A stretch of DNA of 64,000 nt. It comes from Psychrobacter namhaensis (GTDB lineage: Bacteria > Pseudomonadota > Gammaproteobacteria > Pseudomonadales > Moraxellaceae). Where the stretch lies: positions 62,001-126,000 of the forward strand of contig NZ_JABASS010000002.1 in assembly GCF_016107545.1 (NCBI RefSeq). Reading direction: 5' to 3'. The translations under genes and the position numbers were made by a program. Below the pieces are notes generated by a model, which saw nothing but the letters and a program-made list of their open reading frames with translations, did not search any database and was not told the DNA's origin. Position 1 is the first letter of the stretch, and each line of letters begins with the position of its first letter. Below are positions 27,179 through 36,303 of this stretch, one piece after another.

Positions 27179-28570
27179 ATGTCCAATATCGTGCTTGCTA
27201 TCACTGGCGGTATCGCCGCTTATAAATCTGCTACTTTTGCCCGCTTGTTAATCAAGGCGGGTTTTGATGTGCGCGTCATCATGACCACAGGCGCCCAAGC
27301 ATTTATCACCCCTTTGACATTGCAAGCCTTGACTGGTAATGAGGTGCATATCTCACTACTCGATGAGCAAGCGGAAGCAGGAATGGGGCATATTGAACTG
27401 GCTAAATGGGCAGATTTAATCGTTATTGCGCCAGCATCCGCCAATACGCTCGCCCGACTCGCAATGGGGATGGCTGATGACTTATTGACCACTGTTTGCC
27501 TGGCCACGGCGGCCCCTGTTATTATTGCACCCGCGATGAACCAGCAGATGTGGGCGCATCCAGCGGTGAATCTGAACGTCCAAACCTTGCGTGATATGAA
27601 TTATCAGATTATCCAGCCTGCAAGTGGTGAGCAAGCCTGTGGTGATGTGGGCGCGGGGCGACTACCGGAGCCTGAGCAACTATTGGCCGAGATACTGTTA
27701 TTTAATGCCATGCAAACCACGCCGCAACTGCTGGCAGGAAAAAGGGTCGTCATTACTGCAGGCGCGACAGTTGAAGCCATTGATCCCGTGCGCTATTTGT
27801 CCAATCACTCTACTGGCAAAATGGGATTTGCGTTAGCGCGCGCTTGTGTGGCGGCAGGGGCAGAGGTTGTTTTAATTGCTGGCGGCAAAGTCACCCTATC
27901 CACACCACTGAATGTCACACGCATAGACGTGTTGTCTGCCAAAGAGATGTTGCTCGCGGCACAGCAATGCGTGGATGGCACACATAGCGTGCTATCGCTC
28001 TTGTCTGAAGAGGAACACGCTCATACTCACGACCATGAACATCATCATGGTGACTGTGATTGCGGTGACAATCATTATGAGCAGCAAAACGATGAGCATA
28101 AAGAGCAACATAGCCATCATGCGGCTGTCACCGATGACAACGCGCGTGCCGCTGATATTTTTATTGCGACAGCAGCCGTGGCTGACTATCGCACCGAAGA
28201 GGCAGCCCCCCAAAAAATCAAAAAAACGCAAGAGGCTATGACGCTCAGTTTGGTCAAAAACCCCGATATTTTGGCGACTATTTCGCTTGCTCATCCTGCA
28301 CTATTTGTCGTTGGATTTGCCGCAGAGACGCAAGACGTCGAGCATTATGCTCGTGGTAAACTTGCGTCTAAAAACTTAGACTTGATTGCTTGTAATGACG
28401 TTTCGCGCAAAGACATTGGCTTTGCCAGTAATGACAACGCCATGCAAGTGTTTTTCTCTGAGCGTTACGAGCGTGAGGCGATCACACTGGAAAAAACCAG
28501 CAAGGATAAGATTGCTGAGCAATTGGCTAGCCTCATTGGTGAGACAATCTGGCATCGTCAAAATGGCTAG
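27179..28570 (+). CDS. coaBC: CoaBC, bifunctional pantothenate cysteine ligase/decarboxylase, with His-rich insertion
   Basis: 463 residues. It joins cysteine to 4'-phosphopantothenate (CoaB) and decarboxylates the product (CoaC, FMN-dependent) in CoA synthesis. CoaC: SNIVLAITGGIAAYKSA, APAMNQQMW and the active-site cysteine in QACGDVGAGRLPEP. CoaB: VVITAGATVEAIDPVRYLSN, then IATAAVADYR and KKTQEAMTLSLVKNPDIL. Between these CoaB segments, residues 268-322 are an insertion absent from E. coli CoaBC, holding 12 His and 2 Cys in 35 residues (28016-28120). The start at 27179 fits the family; an ATG at 27173 is equally possible. Confidence 0.95.
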   Translation: MSNIVLAITGGIAAYKSATFARLLIKAGFDVRVIMTTGAQAFITPLTLQALTGNEVHISLLDEQAEAGMGHIELAKWADLIVIAPASANTLARLAMGMADDLLTTVCLATAAPVIIAPAMNQQMWAHPAVNLNVQTLRDMNYQIIQPASGEQACGDVGAGRLPEPEQLLAEILLFNAMQTTPQLLAGKRVVITAGATVEAIDPVRYLSNHSTGKMGFALARACVAAGAEVVLIAGGKVTLSTPLNVTRIDVLSAKEMLLAAQQCVDGTHSVLSLLSEEEHAHTHDHEHHHGDCDCGDNHYEQQNDEHKEQHSHHAAVTDDNARAADIFIATAAVADYRTEEAAPQKIKKTQEAMTLSLVKNPDILATISLAHPALFVVGFAAETQDVEHYARGKLASKNLDLIACNDVSRKDIGFASNDNAMQVFFSERYEREAITLEKTSKDKIAEQLASLIGETIWHRQNG

Positions 28571-28618
28571 TTGTGTCGTTATGGTTATAGGCCGTCAGCC
28601 TAGAATGGTGCGAAAAAC

Positions 28619-29404
28619 ATGACCGGCCTAGCCGGTAGCGATAGCACACAGACGTTATTGTTACTTGCGATCTTTGCGCTGGCGTCACTGCTGCATGGCA
28701 TTAGCGGACTGGGTGTGACTTTGGTGACGACCACTGCGCTTGCCAGCATGTATCCATTACCACATGCCATTGTCTTAGTTATTTTTCCATCGCTATTACT
28801 CAATGTGATGACATGGCTGGCGGGTGGCGGTCGCACGATTTGGCAAAACTTCACTTATTACGGTCGACGCTATTGGTTGCTTGCTTTAACCAGCTTACTC
28901 GGTAGTGTTTTGGGCGCTAAGCTACTGTTATGGGTAGATAGCGCTTATATCCTATTGGTATTGGCTGCGGTCATTGGTTTTTATGTGATGAGCAGCTTAC
29001 TGGGTAAGCAGATTCGCTTACCTGATACCAAACCTGTGCTAGTTATCGTTGGCTTTAGCGCGGGCGTCGTTGGCGGGGCGACCAATGCCATGTCGACCAT
29101 ACTGATGATGTACTTATTGTCTGCAAGCAATGATAAAAACACGATCGCCAAAGTCGGCAATATGTGCTACTTCTTGGGCAAAGTCGCCCAAATCATCGTC
29201 TTACGTGAGCCTATCATGGCCCTGAGTCATGGCGAATGGCAGCTGATTGCTTTACTTAGCGTATTGTCTATCGCGGCTCTTTTGGTTGGCATTCGCTTAC
29301 GTCGGTATTTACCGCAAGCACGCTTTCGTCAGCTTATTTTATTGATTTTAACTGTGCTTGGGATTCGTGTCGGCTGGCAAGGGATGGCGGCGATTTTGTC
29401 ATAA
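28619..29404 (+). CDS. TSUP (TauE/SafE) family membrane carrier, second copy
   Basis: 261-residue membrane protein. Family marks: first repeat SLLHGISGLGVTLVTTTAL and second GFSAGVVGGATNAMSTILM, followed by NMCYFLGKVAQIIV. It differs clearly from the carrier at 20466, so the two are not recent duplicates. It starts 48 bases after coaBC on the same strand and may be cotranscribed. Substrate unknown. No strong ribosome site before the ATG. Confidence 0.85.
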   Translation: MTGLAGSDSTQTLLLLAIFALASLLHGISGLGVTLVTTTALASMYPLPHAIVLVIFPSLLLNVMTWLAGGGRTIWQNFTYYGRRYWLLALTSLLGSVLGAKLLLWVDSAYILLVLAAVIGFYVMSSLLGKQIRLPDTKPVLVIVGFSAGVVGGATNAMSTILMMYLLSASNDKNTIAKVGNMCYFLGKVAQIIVLREPIMALSHGEWQLIALLSVLSIAALLVGIRLRRYLPQARFRQLILLILTVLGIRVGWQGMAAILS

Positions 29405-29431
29405 GAATACAGTTAACGATTAAAAGGACAG

Positions 29432-29638
29432 TTAACGATTAAATAAATTCAATATGATGGTCGCGACGACACTGATCACGATCATGGTGACCACGGGAAA
29501 GTATACTCGCGTGTTGCCTGACGTGTGTTTGATATCGCCTGGCAGGTTACCTATCCACGAAAACGCACTTGGAAACCACAGCCAAATCACCCCGATAATA
29601 ACCAGTACAATGCCCAATCCTATCAATATTTTTGCCAT
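29432..29638 (-). CDS. DUF2905 small membrane protein
   Basis: 68-residue protein: membrane segment ILIGLGIVLVIIGVIWLW, then the family motif IGNLPGDI, then a second segment. Function unknown in the family. The ATG at 29638 (AAGG thirteen bases upstream) matches the usual family start; an earlier ATG at 29665 adds nine residues. Confidence 0.85.
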   Translation of the reverse strand: MAKILIGLGIVLVIIGVIWLWFPSAFSWIGNLPGDIKHTSGNTRVYFPVVTMIVISVVATIILNLFNR

Positions 29639-29692
29639 ATAAATCTGCCTTATGACGTTATACATTCATTCGTCAGAGGTTAAGCCTCCGTA

Positions 29693-30610
29693 CTAACCCG
29701 CCATCTCACCAAAATAAATCTGCTGTGCCAAACGAAACGTATTGCAATGCGCCTCTACCACATCTTCGATGTCTTCTGAGTAACCGCCTCCCATCACGAT
29801 AGCGACAGGAATGTTGGCAGATTTCGCTTGACGCAACACGTATTCATCACGGGCTTTGCAGCCGTCTAGGGTCAGTGCCAGTTTGCCCAATTTGTCCGTC
29901 GCGAGCACATCGACAGCGGATTGATAAAATATCATGTCTGGCCCAAACTCATTGATTAAGCGCGGTAGCGTGCTTGTCAAAATCTGTAAGTATTCCTTAT
30001 CGCCCGTCTCGTTATCTAACTCAATGTCTAAGTCTGATTTTTGCTTACGGAACGGGTAGTTTTTGCCACCATGCATACTAAAGACAAAAACGCGCGATTC
30101 ATCCGCCATGATACTGGCGTTACCATTGCCTTGATGGACATCCAAGTCAATAATCAAAATCCTTTGCGCCTGTCCGCGATTTAGTAACAAATTGCTGGCG
30201 ATGCACACATCATTGAAGACACAAAACCCTTCGCCATGGTCGGCAAAGGCATGGTGCGTACCGCCCGCGACATTCATTGCCACGCCATACTGCTGCGCAT
30301 ACAGCGCACATTCATAAGTTGCGTGGGCAATATAACGGCCGCGTTCTACCAGCGCTGGCGTCATCTCAAAGCCAATGGCTCGTGCTTCTTTTCTTGGTAG
30401 TGTTTGGGTTTTTAGTTGCTGCCAGTAGTCTGCCGTATGCGTGGACAAGATCTCATCTTCACTTAGGCGGTCAGGGGCAAAAAAGTTATCGGTACTGATC
30501 GTGCCTTCCGCCACTAGACGCTCAGGAATCATGGTGTATTTTTGCATAGGGAAGCGGTGCTTTTCAGGTACCGAGTAACGAAAAATGTCAGAGTAGGCAA
30601 TTTTTAGCAT
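29693..30610 (-). CDS. Histone-deacetylase-family hydrolase
   Basis: 305-residue zinc hydrolase of the arginase/deacetylase fold (bacterial HDAC, class IV-like). Seen: active-site histidines in AGGTHHAF, the substrate pocket GFCVFNDV, zinc ligands DLDVHQGNG and the later SAVDVL aspartate, and MGGGYSEDIEDVVE. Bacterial members act on acetylated small molecules or proteins; the substrate here is unknown. Upstream of a YbjN-domain gene on the same strand. Confidence 0.92.
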   Translation of the reverse strand: MLKIAYSDIFRYSVPEKHRFPMQKYTMIPERLVAEGTISTDNFFAPDRLSEDEILSTHTADYWQQLKTQTLPRKEARAIGFEMTPALVERGRYIAHATYECALYAQQYGVAMNVAGGTHHAFADHGEGFCVFNDVCIASNLLLNRGQAQRILIIDLDVHQGNGNASIMADESRVFVFSMHGGKNYPFRKQKSDLDIELDNETGDKEYLQILTSTLPRLINEFGPDMIFYQSAVDVLATDKLGKLALTLDGCKARDEYVLRQAKSANIPVAIVMGGGYSEDIEDVVEAHCNTFRLAQQIYFGEMAG

Positions 30611-30725
30611 AGTTTTACAAGACTTCTTTTTTAGAGGTGTTTGAGCGTTTGGACAATAAGAGACTGATGCGTCAGGGGGTGATAAGACAGCATAAAAGTG
30701 GCTGATACGTATTTTAAGCCAGGCT

Positions 30726-31541
30726 TTATTGAACGAACTGGGTTGGCAAAAAGAACGTGCGCGAATCTACCTGTTGGCGTAGCTCCAACATCAGTGTTTG
30801 TAAATCTTCGGCAGGATCTTGATGATTCACCAAGTTAAAAAATAACTCATGAGCGACCGTGGTCATGGCGATCACGCTTTGCAGTAAGTGTTCAATCGTG
30901 ACGTCATTAATGCCGACTACTTCAACATCGATGGCATTTTTGTAGCGTATCTCGCCATCATTGACATCCATTTCTAGACTACCGATGAGCATGTCGTAAT
31001 TGATTTGCGTGATCAGTAGCATCGCGGCGTTTTGATGACTCTCTGGTATCAAAAACGGCAAGATCCCATAAACGGCTAACAGTTTGTTTTTCTCTTGTAC
31101 GCGAAACAAGTAGCCGCAGTTTAGTTGTCTATGACGCATCCTTAATGATAAATGATGCGATTGCTGGTGGTCATTGGTTTTGGGTCGATAATGAGTGTAG
31201 TGCCACTGTTTGCTGCTGAAGTACTGTTTTAGGATATCGACGATGGGGGTGTCGCTGTGCTGGCGATGTTTCGTGCGGTTAGAGCCGTCATTTTCAGAGG
31301 GCTGGCTGTTATTTTTAGTATCAGGGGCAGAGCCAGCCTCGGCATCGCCGTCAAAGGTGCTTTTATCGTCGCCACCTTTCTCACTACTTTTTTGGCTATC
31401 AGTGTCTGAGTGAGTCGTATCGGTGTCATTTGCTGATAACTGTGGTGGCTTATCTTCACCATCAGCAACAGACGTCGGCGCTGAGGCAGTCAGTAACCGT
31501 TTGAGTTTTTGCCATAAGCTGAGTGTATTACGTTGGCTCAT
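30726..31541 (-). CDS. YbjN-domain protein with disordered N-terminal half
   Basis: 271 residues. About residues 20-100 are a low-complexity acidic stretch (Ser, Asp, Lys, Thr). From about residue 103 a YbjN-like domain follows (DILKQYFSSKQWHYT, then GSLEMDVNDGEIRYKNAID), a fold related to type III secretion chaperones. E. coli YbjN affects motility and stress tolerance when overproduced. It lies 56 bases after the stop of the upstream gene and may share its transcript. Confidence 0.72.
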   Translation of the reverse strand: MSQRNTLSLWQKLKRLLTASAPTSVADGEDKPPQLSANDTDTTHSDTDSQKSSEKGGDDKSTFDGDAEAGSAPDTKNNSQPSENDGSNRTKHRQHSDTPIVDILKQYFSSKQWHYTHYRPKTNDHQQSHHLSLRMRHRQLNCGYLFRVQEKNKLLAVYGILPFLIPESHQNAAMLLITQINYDMLIGSLEMDVNDGEIRYKNAIDVEVVGINDVTIEHLLQSVIAMTTVAHELFFNLVNHQDPAEDLQTLMLELRQQVDSRTFFLPTQFVQ

Positions 31542-31597
31542 AATAGGGTGCTGACAAATAAATGATATTAAAGACTGATATACCTTAAAACGGTCAG

Positions 31598-32755
31598 TTA
31601 CTCGCTACTAGTCATTAAACTCTCTTTGATAGCGGGCTGGTTATAAAACGCTTGTAGCATCTCACGAATATGTGCCGTAAACCACGAACTGTCAAGCACA
31701 TCCTGTACTATAGGCAGTAGCGCTGTACTAAGTTGCGTCATGGCCTGCTCGTCAATGTGTAAACTTGCGGCGATGGTAGCCATAGTATCTGCTTGATGAT
31801 TACCATACCAAGTATCGATACTGGCTGCCACGAGGCTATGTAAGTAAGGCGACATGCGCAGGCGGTTATAGCTTTGCTGAATACTGGCTTCAATATGACG
31901 GATACTGCTGTTATCAGGGTCATCGCGCAAATAAGTTTGTAGATGGCTGACAGGCTGCTCTTTGATCCGTGCCCAACCCGTGACCAATAGTCGCGCGACT
32001 TCTTCATTTGATAAGTGTTCTTGCGCATTGGTTTCTGCTCGGCGCGCTAAATCCTTAATATTGCGGTGCAAATACGCCTGCAGCTTTTCGTCAAGATTTC
32101 TGTTAGTGGCCTTTTCAAAAGAGCTGCGCCCAAGTTTCATTAGCTTACCAACGCCGCCTGCTTTATCGAGCGTGGTTTCCATAAAGTCATTGATGGCGTG
32201 GTACAGCGTTTGTGTCAGCAAGTCTGCAAAGGTTTCATTGCCGACCAGTGTATGGATTAAGACATTGCGCTGCTGCTCGTGGCTACCTACATAATTGGCA
32301 AGGGTTTCAACCTGTGTGTCATCGACCAACTCAGACAATGGCACGTTGTCATTGACGGGGTGATAAATAACGGTATGCAAAATATCGCGAATGTCGGTGC
32401 GCACCACGTCACTGATTGGCTGATTGAGGAGCCAATCATTCACCAAGTGTTGCAAATGGTCACGGCTGAGATATTTATTTAACGACTGCTCACCAAACCA
32501 CTGCCAAGCCTCCCCACTCAAAGGTTCCGCTTGCTTGCGTAACCACTCCTGCATAAAAGCAACTTGGGCGTCGATCAAGCGGTCTATGGTTAAGCTTGTA
32601 CTTGCTAAGCTTGCTTGAGAGTGGCTGTTTGCAAGGTCTATCTTGTGTTCAGCATCTACTTTGGGTATTTGGTTTTGGCTATCTTTTGAAGTCTGCATAG
32701 GTTTTGAGGTCATAGTAATCGACAATTTGTTATACTGTGTGTTTGTAGTAAGCAT
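31598..32755 (-). CDS. Uncharacterised alpha-helical protein
   Basis: 385 residues, almost entirely helical and polar, without membrane segment or signal peptide. I do not recognise the family. The first ~55 residues look disordered; the rest includes GEAWQWFGEQSL, a region LMKLGRSSFEKATNRNLDEK and SSWFTAHIREMLQ. Start uncertain (ATG at 32755, 32713 or 32698, none with a clear ribosome site). Probably cotranscribed with the YbjN gene downstream. Confidence 0.6.
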   Translation of the reverse strand: MLTTNTQYNKLSITMTSKPMQTSKDSQNQIPKVDAEHKIDLANSHSQASLASTSLTIDRLIDAQVAFMQEWLRKQAEPLSGEAWQWFGEQSLNKYLSRDHLQHLVNDWLLNQPISDVVRTDIRDILHTVIYHPVNDNVPLSELVDDTQVETLANYVGSHEQQRNVLIHTLVGNETFADLLTQTLYHAINDFMETTLDKAGGVGKLMKLGRSSFEKATNRNLDEKLQAYLHRNIKDLARRAETNAQEHLSNEEVARLLVTGWARIKEQPVSHLQTYLRDDPDNSSIRHIEASIQQSYNRLRMSPYLHSLVAASIDTWYGNHQADTMATIAASLHIDEQAMTQLSTALLPIVQDVLDSSWFTAHIREMLQAFYNQPAIKESLMTSSE

Positions 32756-32831
32756 AAAGTATTATGCCATGAACAGCGTATGTGTTTGTGATGAATATTG
32801 ACTGCCGCTTGATAAATAACGAGAGGTTTTG

Positions 32832-33461
32832 ATGACGGCTTTGGCTACCCCCTTACTGGTGCTTGATGAGCTGACGGTTCAGCGTGGTGAAATCCCGCTG
32901 TGTGAAGCGGTCACGCTCCATTTGTCTGCTGGTAGCATTTGTCATCTGATCGGTGCAAATGGTACGGGTAAGACGACGCTACTGATGCAGCTGGCTGGAC
33001 TACTGCCAGTACTGACAGGTGAGGTGGTTTATCAAGGAGCGGCAACCTTGCCCATTCAGCCGTTATATGTGTCGCATCAACTGGGCATTCACCCCAATCT
33101 CACTGTTGCACAGAACCTAACGTTTTTGCTGAATCTGTATGGCCTCACACCAAGTCCTGCTGATATCGATGAGGCCCTCACTTGGGTGGGGTTGCAAGGG
33201 TTTGAGACCCTCAGCTCAAGCCATTTATCCGCAGGTCAAACCCGCCGTATCACTCTGGCGCGGTTATATTTATTGACGCCTGATGTGACACCGTTATGGT
33301 TACTTGATGAGCCTTTTACCGCTCTTGATGTCGATATGGTGGCACGGATGGAAGACAGACTGCGAGATTTTGCCAATGCGGGTGGGGCGATACTAATGAC
33401 CAGTCATCAAGCGGTTGGTGTGGCCAATCAAGTGCTCGATTTGACCGAGTATATGGTTTAG
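32832..33461 (+). CDS. ccmA: Heme exporter ATPase CcmA
   Basis: 209-residue ATPase of the CcmABCD complex that releases holo-CcmE during cytochrome c maturation. Walker A GANGTGKTT, signature LSAGQTRRITLARL, Walker B WLLDEPFTALD. The ATG at 32832 is preceded by GAGAGG; a TTG three bases earlier is unlikely. ccmB follows after 55 bases. Confidence 0.95.
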   Translation: MTALATPLLVLDELTVQRGEIPLCEAVTLHLSAGSICHLIGANGTGKTTLLMQLAGLLPVLTGEVVYQGAATLPIQPLYVSHQLGIHPNLTVAQNLTFLLNLYGLTPSPADIDEALTWVGLQGFETLSSSHLSAGQTRRITLARLYLLTPDVTPLWLLDEPFTALDVDMVARMEDRLRDFANAGGAILMTSHQAVGVANQVLDLTEYMV

Positions 33462-33516
33462 GTATTTTATTTCGTGCCAACTATAATATAAGTGCGATAA
33501 GCAGAAGAGCAAATAG

Positions 33517-34254
33517 ATGTCACAAACAGACAGTACGACACAAGCGATGAATAACAGCTCACACACTCTCGAAGTCACAGCGCGTGGTATCAGCTTTACG
33601 CAGTTATGGCGGCGCGAATGGCAAGTTAAGCAGCAAGGGGCCGTGCAGTGGCTGTATCCTTTGGTCCTGTTTTTGGTGATTATTACTTTGTTTCCGTTAG
33701 CGGTTGGCAGTGAGCCTGCATTATTGCAACGACTTGGGGTGTCTGCCGTGTGGATCGCCGCTCTGCTATCGCTCGTGATGGGGGTTGATGGGTTGTTTAA
33801 GCCTGCCCTTGATAATGGCACATTGGCGCAATTGGTCGTCGCCAAAGCGTCACTACCGTTATGGGTATTGATTCGCTTAGCGATTCACTGGATATTTAGT
33901 AGTGGTATTGTGGCAGCATTAAGTTTGCTCGCCGTTCCTTTATTCCAACTCAGTTGGTTTGAGGCGTGGATACTGATGGCCTCTATCGTTACGGGTAGCC
34001 CAATGCTCTTGATGCTATCAGCGGTCGCTAGTAGCTTGACGTTATCATTGAAAAATGGCGCGGTGCTGGTGCCTTTGATTGCGTTGCCCATGCAACTGCC
34101 CGTGTTGATTTTTGCGACGGGTGCGGTTGATTTGTTTGCCACCGGTCTTAATGGTTTGCCTATATTGGCCTTGTTATTGGCAGGTAGTATTGTGTCAGTC
34201 TTGGTCATGCCGTGGGTGATTGCGTTGACCTTAAAAATGGCGTGGCTTAATTAA
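33517..34254 (+). CDS. ccmB: Heme exporter permease CcmB
   Basis: 245-residue inner-membrane partner of CcmA with six hydrophobic segments. Marks: LWRREWQVKQQGAVQWLYPLV, the loop GVDGLFKPALDNGTLAQLV and FSSGIVAALSLLAVPLF. A TATAAT at 33482 could add a local promoter. The N-terminal ~20 residues are polar and longer than in E. coli. Confidence 0.93.
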   Translation: MSQTDSTTQAMNNSSHTLEVTARGISFTQLWRREWQVKQQGAVQWLYPLVLFLVIITLFPLAVGSEPALLQRLGVSAVWIAALLSLVMGVDGLFKPALDNGTLAQLVVAKASLPLWVLIRLAIHWIFSSGIVAALSLLAVPLFQLSWFEAWILMASIVTGSPMLLMLSAVASSLTLSLKNGAVLVPLIALPMQLPVLIFATGAVDLFATGLNGLPILALLLAGSIVSVLVMPWVIALTLKMAWLN

Positions 34255-34316
34255 ACCGACATCAGCTGTTTTATTAAACCCCTTTGTATTAACAGCATGG
34301 TGAAAACTGGCAATTT

Positions 34317-34325
34317 TGCTATAAT
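34317..34325 (+). promoter_or_regulatory. Extended -10 promoter before ccmC
   Basis: TGC-TATAAT in the 150-base spacer after ccmB; predicted start near 34332. It would allow ccmCD transcription apart from ccmAB. A hairpin GCAGGT/ACCTGC (34389-34424) lies in the resulting leader. Confidence 0.5.
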
Positions 34326-34452
34326 AGCCAAGCAAATACATAAAACATCCCTTGTAGATTCTATCCAGTGTTTAACGCCAGCAGGTTAGCAGGTAGTAGT
34401 GTCCATGATGGGCCCCACCTGCCGCCATAAGCTGCGCAATAGGTTTATTCCC

Positions 34453-35241
34453 ATGCCCAACCTGAATAATGTCTCATCTCCTAGCCTGTGGCAACGCATT
34501 TGGCAAGGCTTTTTGACCACTGTGGGTACCAAGCAGTTCTTCCGTATTTTTGCGCCTTGGGTGAAGTGGTTAGCGATACTAGCTGGTATGTGTCTACTGC
34601 TCGGTAGTGTGTGGGGACTTGCTTTTGCGCCGCCTGATTACTTGCAGGGCAATAGCTATCGTATTATTTTTATCCACGTTCCAGCAGCCAGTCTTGCCAT
34701 CTCTATCTATTTTGCGCTTGCCGTGTTAGGCGTTATCTATTTAGTTTGGAAGATTAAGACGGCTAGTCTGGTCGCACAAGCACTGGCGCCGATGGGGTTT
34801 TTGCTGTGTGTCATCAGTTTGCTAACCGGCTCCATTTGGGCAAAACCAACTTGGGGTACTTATTGGGTTTGGGATGCACGTTTGACGTCCATGCTGATTT
34901 TGGCATTTTTATATGCGGGTGTCATGGCACTGTTTGCCGCTTTTGAACATACCGCCAATCGTGGTAAAGCAGCGGCCATTCTATCGATTGTTGGCGCGGT
35001 GAATCTCCCTATTATCAAGTACTCAGTAGAGTGGTGGAATACCTTGCATCAAGGCGCGACTTTTACCTTAACCGCTGCCCCAAAAATGTCGGCAGACATG
35101 TGGATGCCATTATTACTAATGATTATTGGCAGCTATTTACTGGTCGCGACATTGGCAATTTATCGTACCAATACCTTAATTTTGTCGCGTGACCAAGGTA
35201 AAGCGTGGGTGAAAGAGTACATCCGTGGTCAACATAAATAA
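34453..35241 (+). CDS. ccmC: Heme-handling membrane protein CcmC
   Basis: About 262 residues, six membrane segments. CcmC loads heme onto CcmE. The tryptophan-rich periplasmic motif is WGTYWVWDARLTS (usually WGTWW; one Trp is Tyr here). Flanking heme-ligand histidines are in IIFIHVPAA and NTLHQGATF. Start uncertain: I prefer ATG 34453 with AGGT upstream; GTG 34399 or ATG 34405 would include a hairpin region. Confidence 0.93.
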   Translation: MPNLNNVSSPSLWQRIWQGFLTTVGTKQFFRIFAPWVKWLAILAGMCLLLGSVWGLAFAPPDYLQGNSYRIIFIHVPAASLAISIYFALAVLGVIYLVWKIKTASLVAQALAPMGFLLCVISLLTGSIWAKPTWGTYWVWDARLTSMLILAFLYAGVMALFAAFEHTANRGKAAAILSIVGAVNLPIIKYSVEWWNTLHQGATFTLTAAPKMSADMWMPLLLMIIGSYLLVATLAIYRTNTLILSRDQGKAWVKEYIRGQHK

Positions 35242-35257
35242 CGGCTAGGAAAATATT

Positions 35258-35479
35258 ATGCAGCCCTATTTTTATAGCGTCTCTGAGTTTATCGCCATGG
35301 GTGAGCATGGGGTGTTTGTGTGGTCATGCTGGGCCATTACGGTTGGCATGATGCTGGCTTTTATTGTTTATAGCCGCAGACAGCGACAAGCGCTTATCAA
35401 ACAGCTCACTATCCAGCAGGCGCGTCAAGCGCAGCGCACTGCTAAACCATCGACGCCTGTCACCAAGCGTTCTCGTTAG
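35258..35479 (+). CDS. ccmD: CcmD small membrane protein
   Basis: 73 residues, one membrane segment after SEFIAMGEHGVFVWSCW, then a basic cytoplasmic tail (SRRQRQALIKQL). CcmD holds CcmE to the CcmABC complex. Starts 16 bases after ccmC. Confidence 0.9.
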   Translation: MQPYFYSVSEFIAMGEHGVFVWSCWAITVGMMLAFIVYSRRQRQALIKQLTIQQARQAQRTAKPSTPVTKRSR

Positions 35480-35721
35480 TAAAATTAACTCAATATCATA
35501 GATTTAGCACATAAAATTGCCTTGTCTTATTTGTAGCAGTGTCACCTCATAAATGGCTATGGGACTTATTGATTTGTCCGAAAAATGCTATCATATAGCC
35601 ATTAGAAGAGTACGATTAGAAAGACATTCCTAAAAAGTTTTTCTAATGGTAGTTTCTTTAATATTTTCTATTTTGCAGATGAGTGATTTGTAAAATAGGG
35701 ACTCATCAATGAGGTAGTGGT

Positions 35722-36222
35722 ATGAACGCAGTTCGGCGCAAAAAACTGATGTGGGTTATGTTTACGCTTGCAGGCGCGGCGATAGCCGTGGTGTTGGTGA
35801 TTTATGCCATTGGGCAACAAACCGACTACTACTTTGACGCTACGGCCATTGCGCAAGGCGAAGCGCCACAAGACAAGCGTATCCGTGCTGGTGGTATGGT
35901 CGTTGCAGGTAGTGTCCAGCGCGCAGCAGACAATCCTCTGAACGTTGAGTTTGCTATTACTGATTTTCAATCGACAGTACCCGTGACTTATCAAGGGATT
36001 TTGCCTGACTTGTTTGCTGAAAATTCAGGCGTCGTTGCCACGGGTAAAATGCAGGGTGATACCTTTGTCGCAGGAGAAGTATTGGCCAAGCATGATGAAA
36101 ACTATATGCCACCTGAGGTCGCCAAATCAATGAAAGAAAACAATCGCAGTGGTGCAGTTCCCCCTTCTGAGCAATATAATCCCGCTGAAAAAATTCACGA
36201 GACTCAAACGCTGCAACAGTAG
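35722..36222 (+). CDS. ccmE: Periplasmic heme chaperone CcmE
   Basis: 166-residue membrane-anchored beta-barrel chaperone. N-terminal anchor (residues 9-31); heme is bound covalently through the histidine of [13 protein letters not shown], with the tyrosine nearby as axial ligand. A 242-base spacer separates it from ccmD, so a separate promoter is likely. ccmF, ccmG and ccmH do not follow in this window. Confidence 0.95.
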   Translation: MNAVRRKKLMWVMFTLAGAAIAVVLVIYAIGQQTDYYFDATAIAQGEAPQDKRIRAGGMVVAGSVQRAADNPLNVEFAITDFQSTVPVTYQGILPDLFAENSGVVATGKMQGDTFVAGEVLAKHDENYMPPEVAKSMKENNRSGAVPPSEQYNPAEKIHETQTLQQ

Positions 36223-36246
36223 TATCAGATTGTTTATCTAAATACG

Positions 36247-36278
36247 AAAAGGCCACCGACTCATCGGTGGCCTTTTTT
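36247..36278. terminator. Bidirectional terminator after ccmE
   Basis: Perfect stem AAAAGGCCACCGA/TCGGTGGCCTTTT with a CTCA loop. Shared with the convergent aldo/keto reductase gene. Confidence 0.93.
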
Positions 36279-36303
36279 AATGGTATTATATCGCAGTTAG
36301 CTA

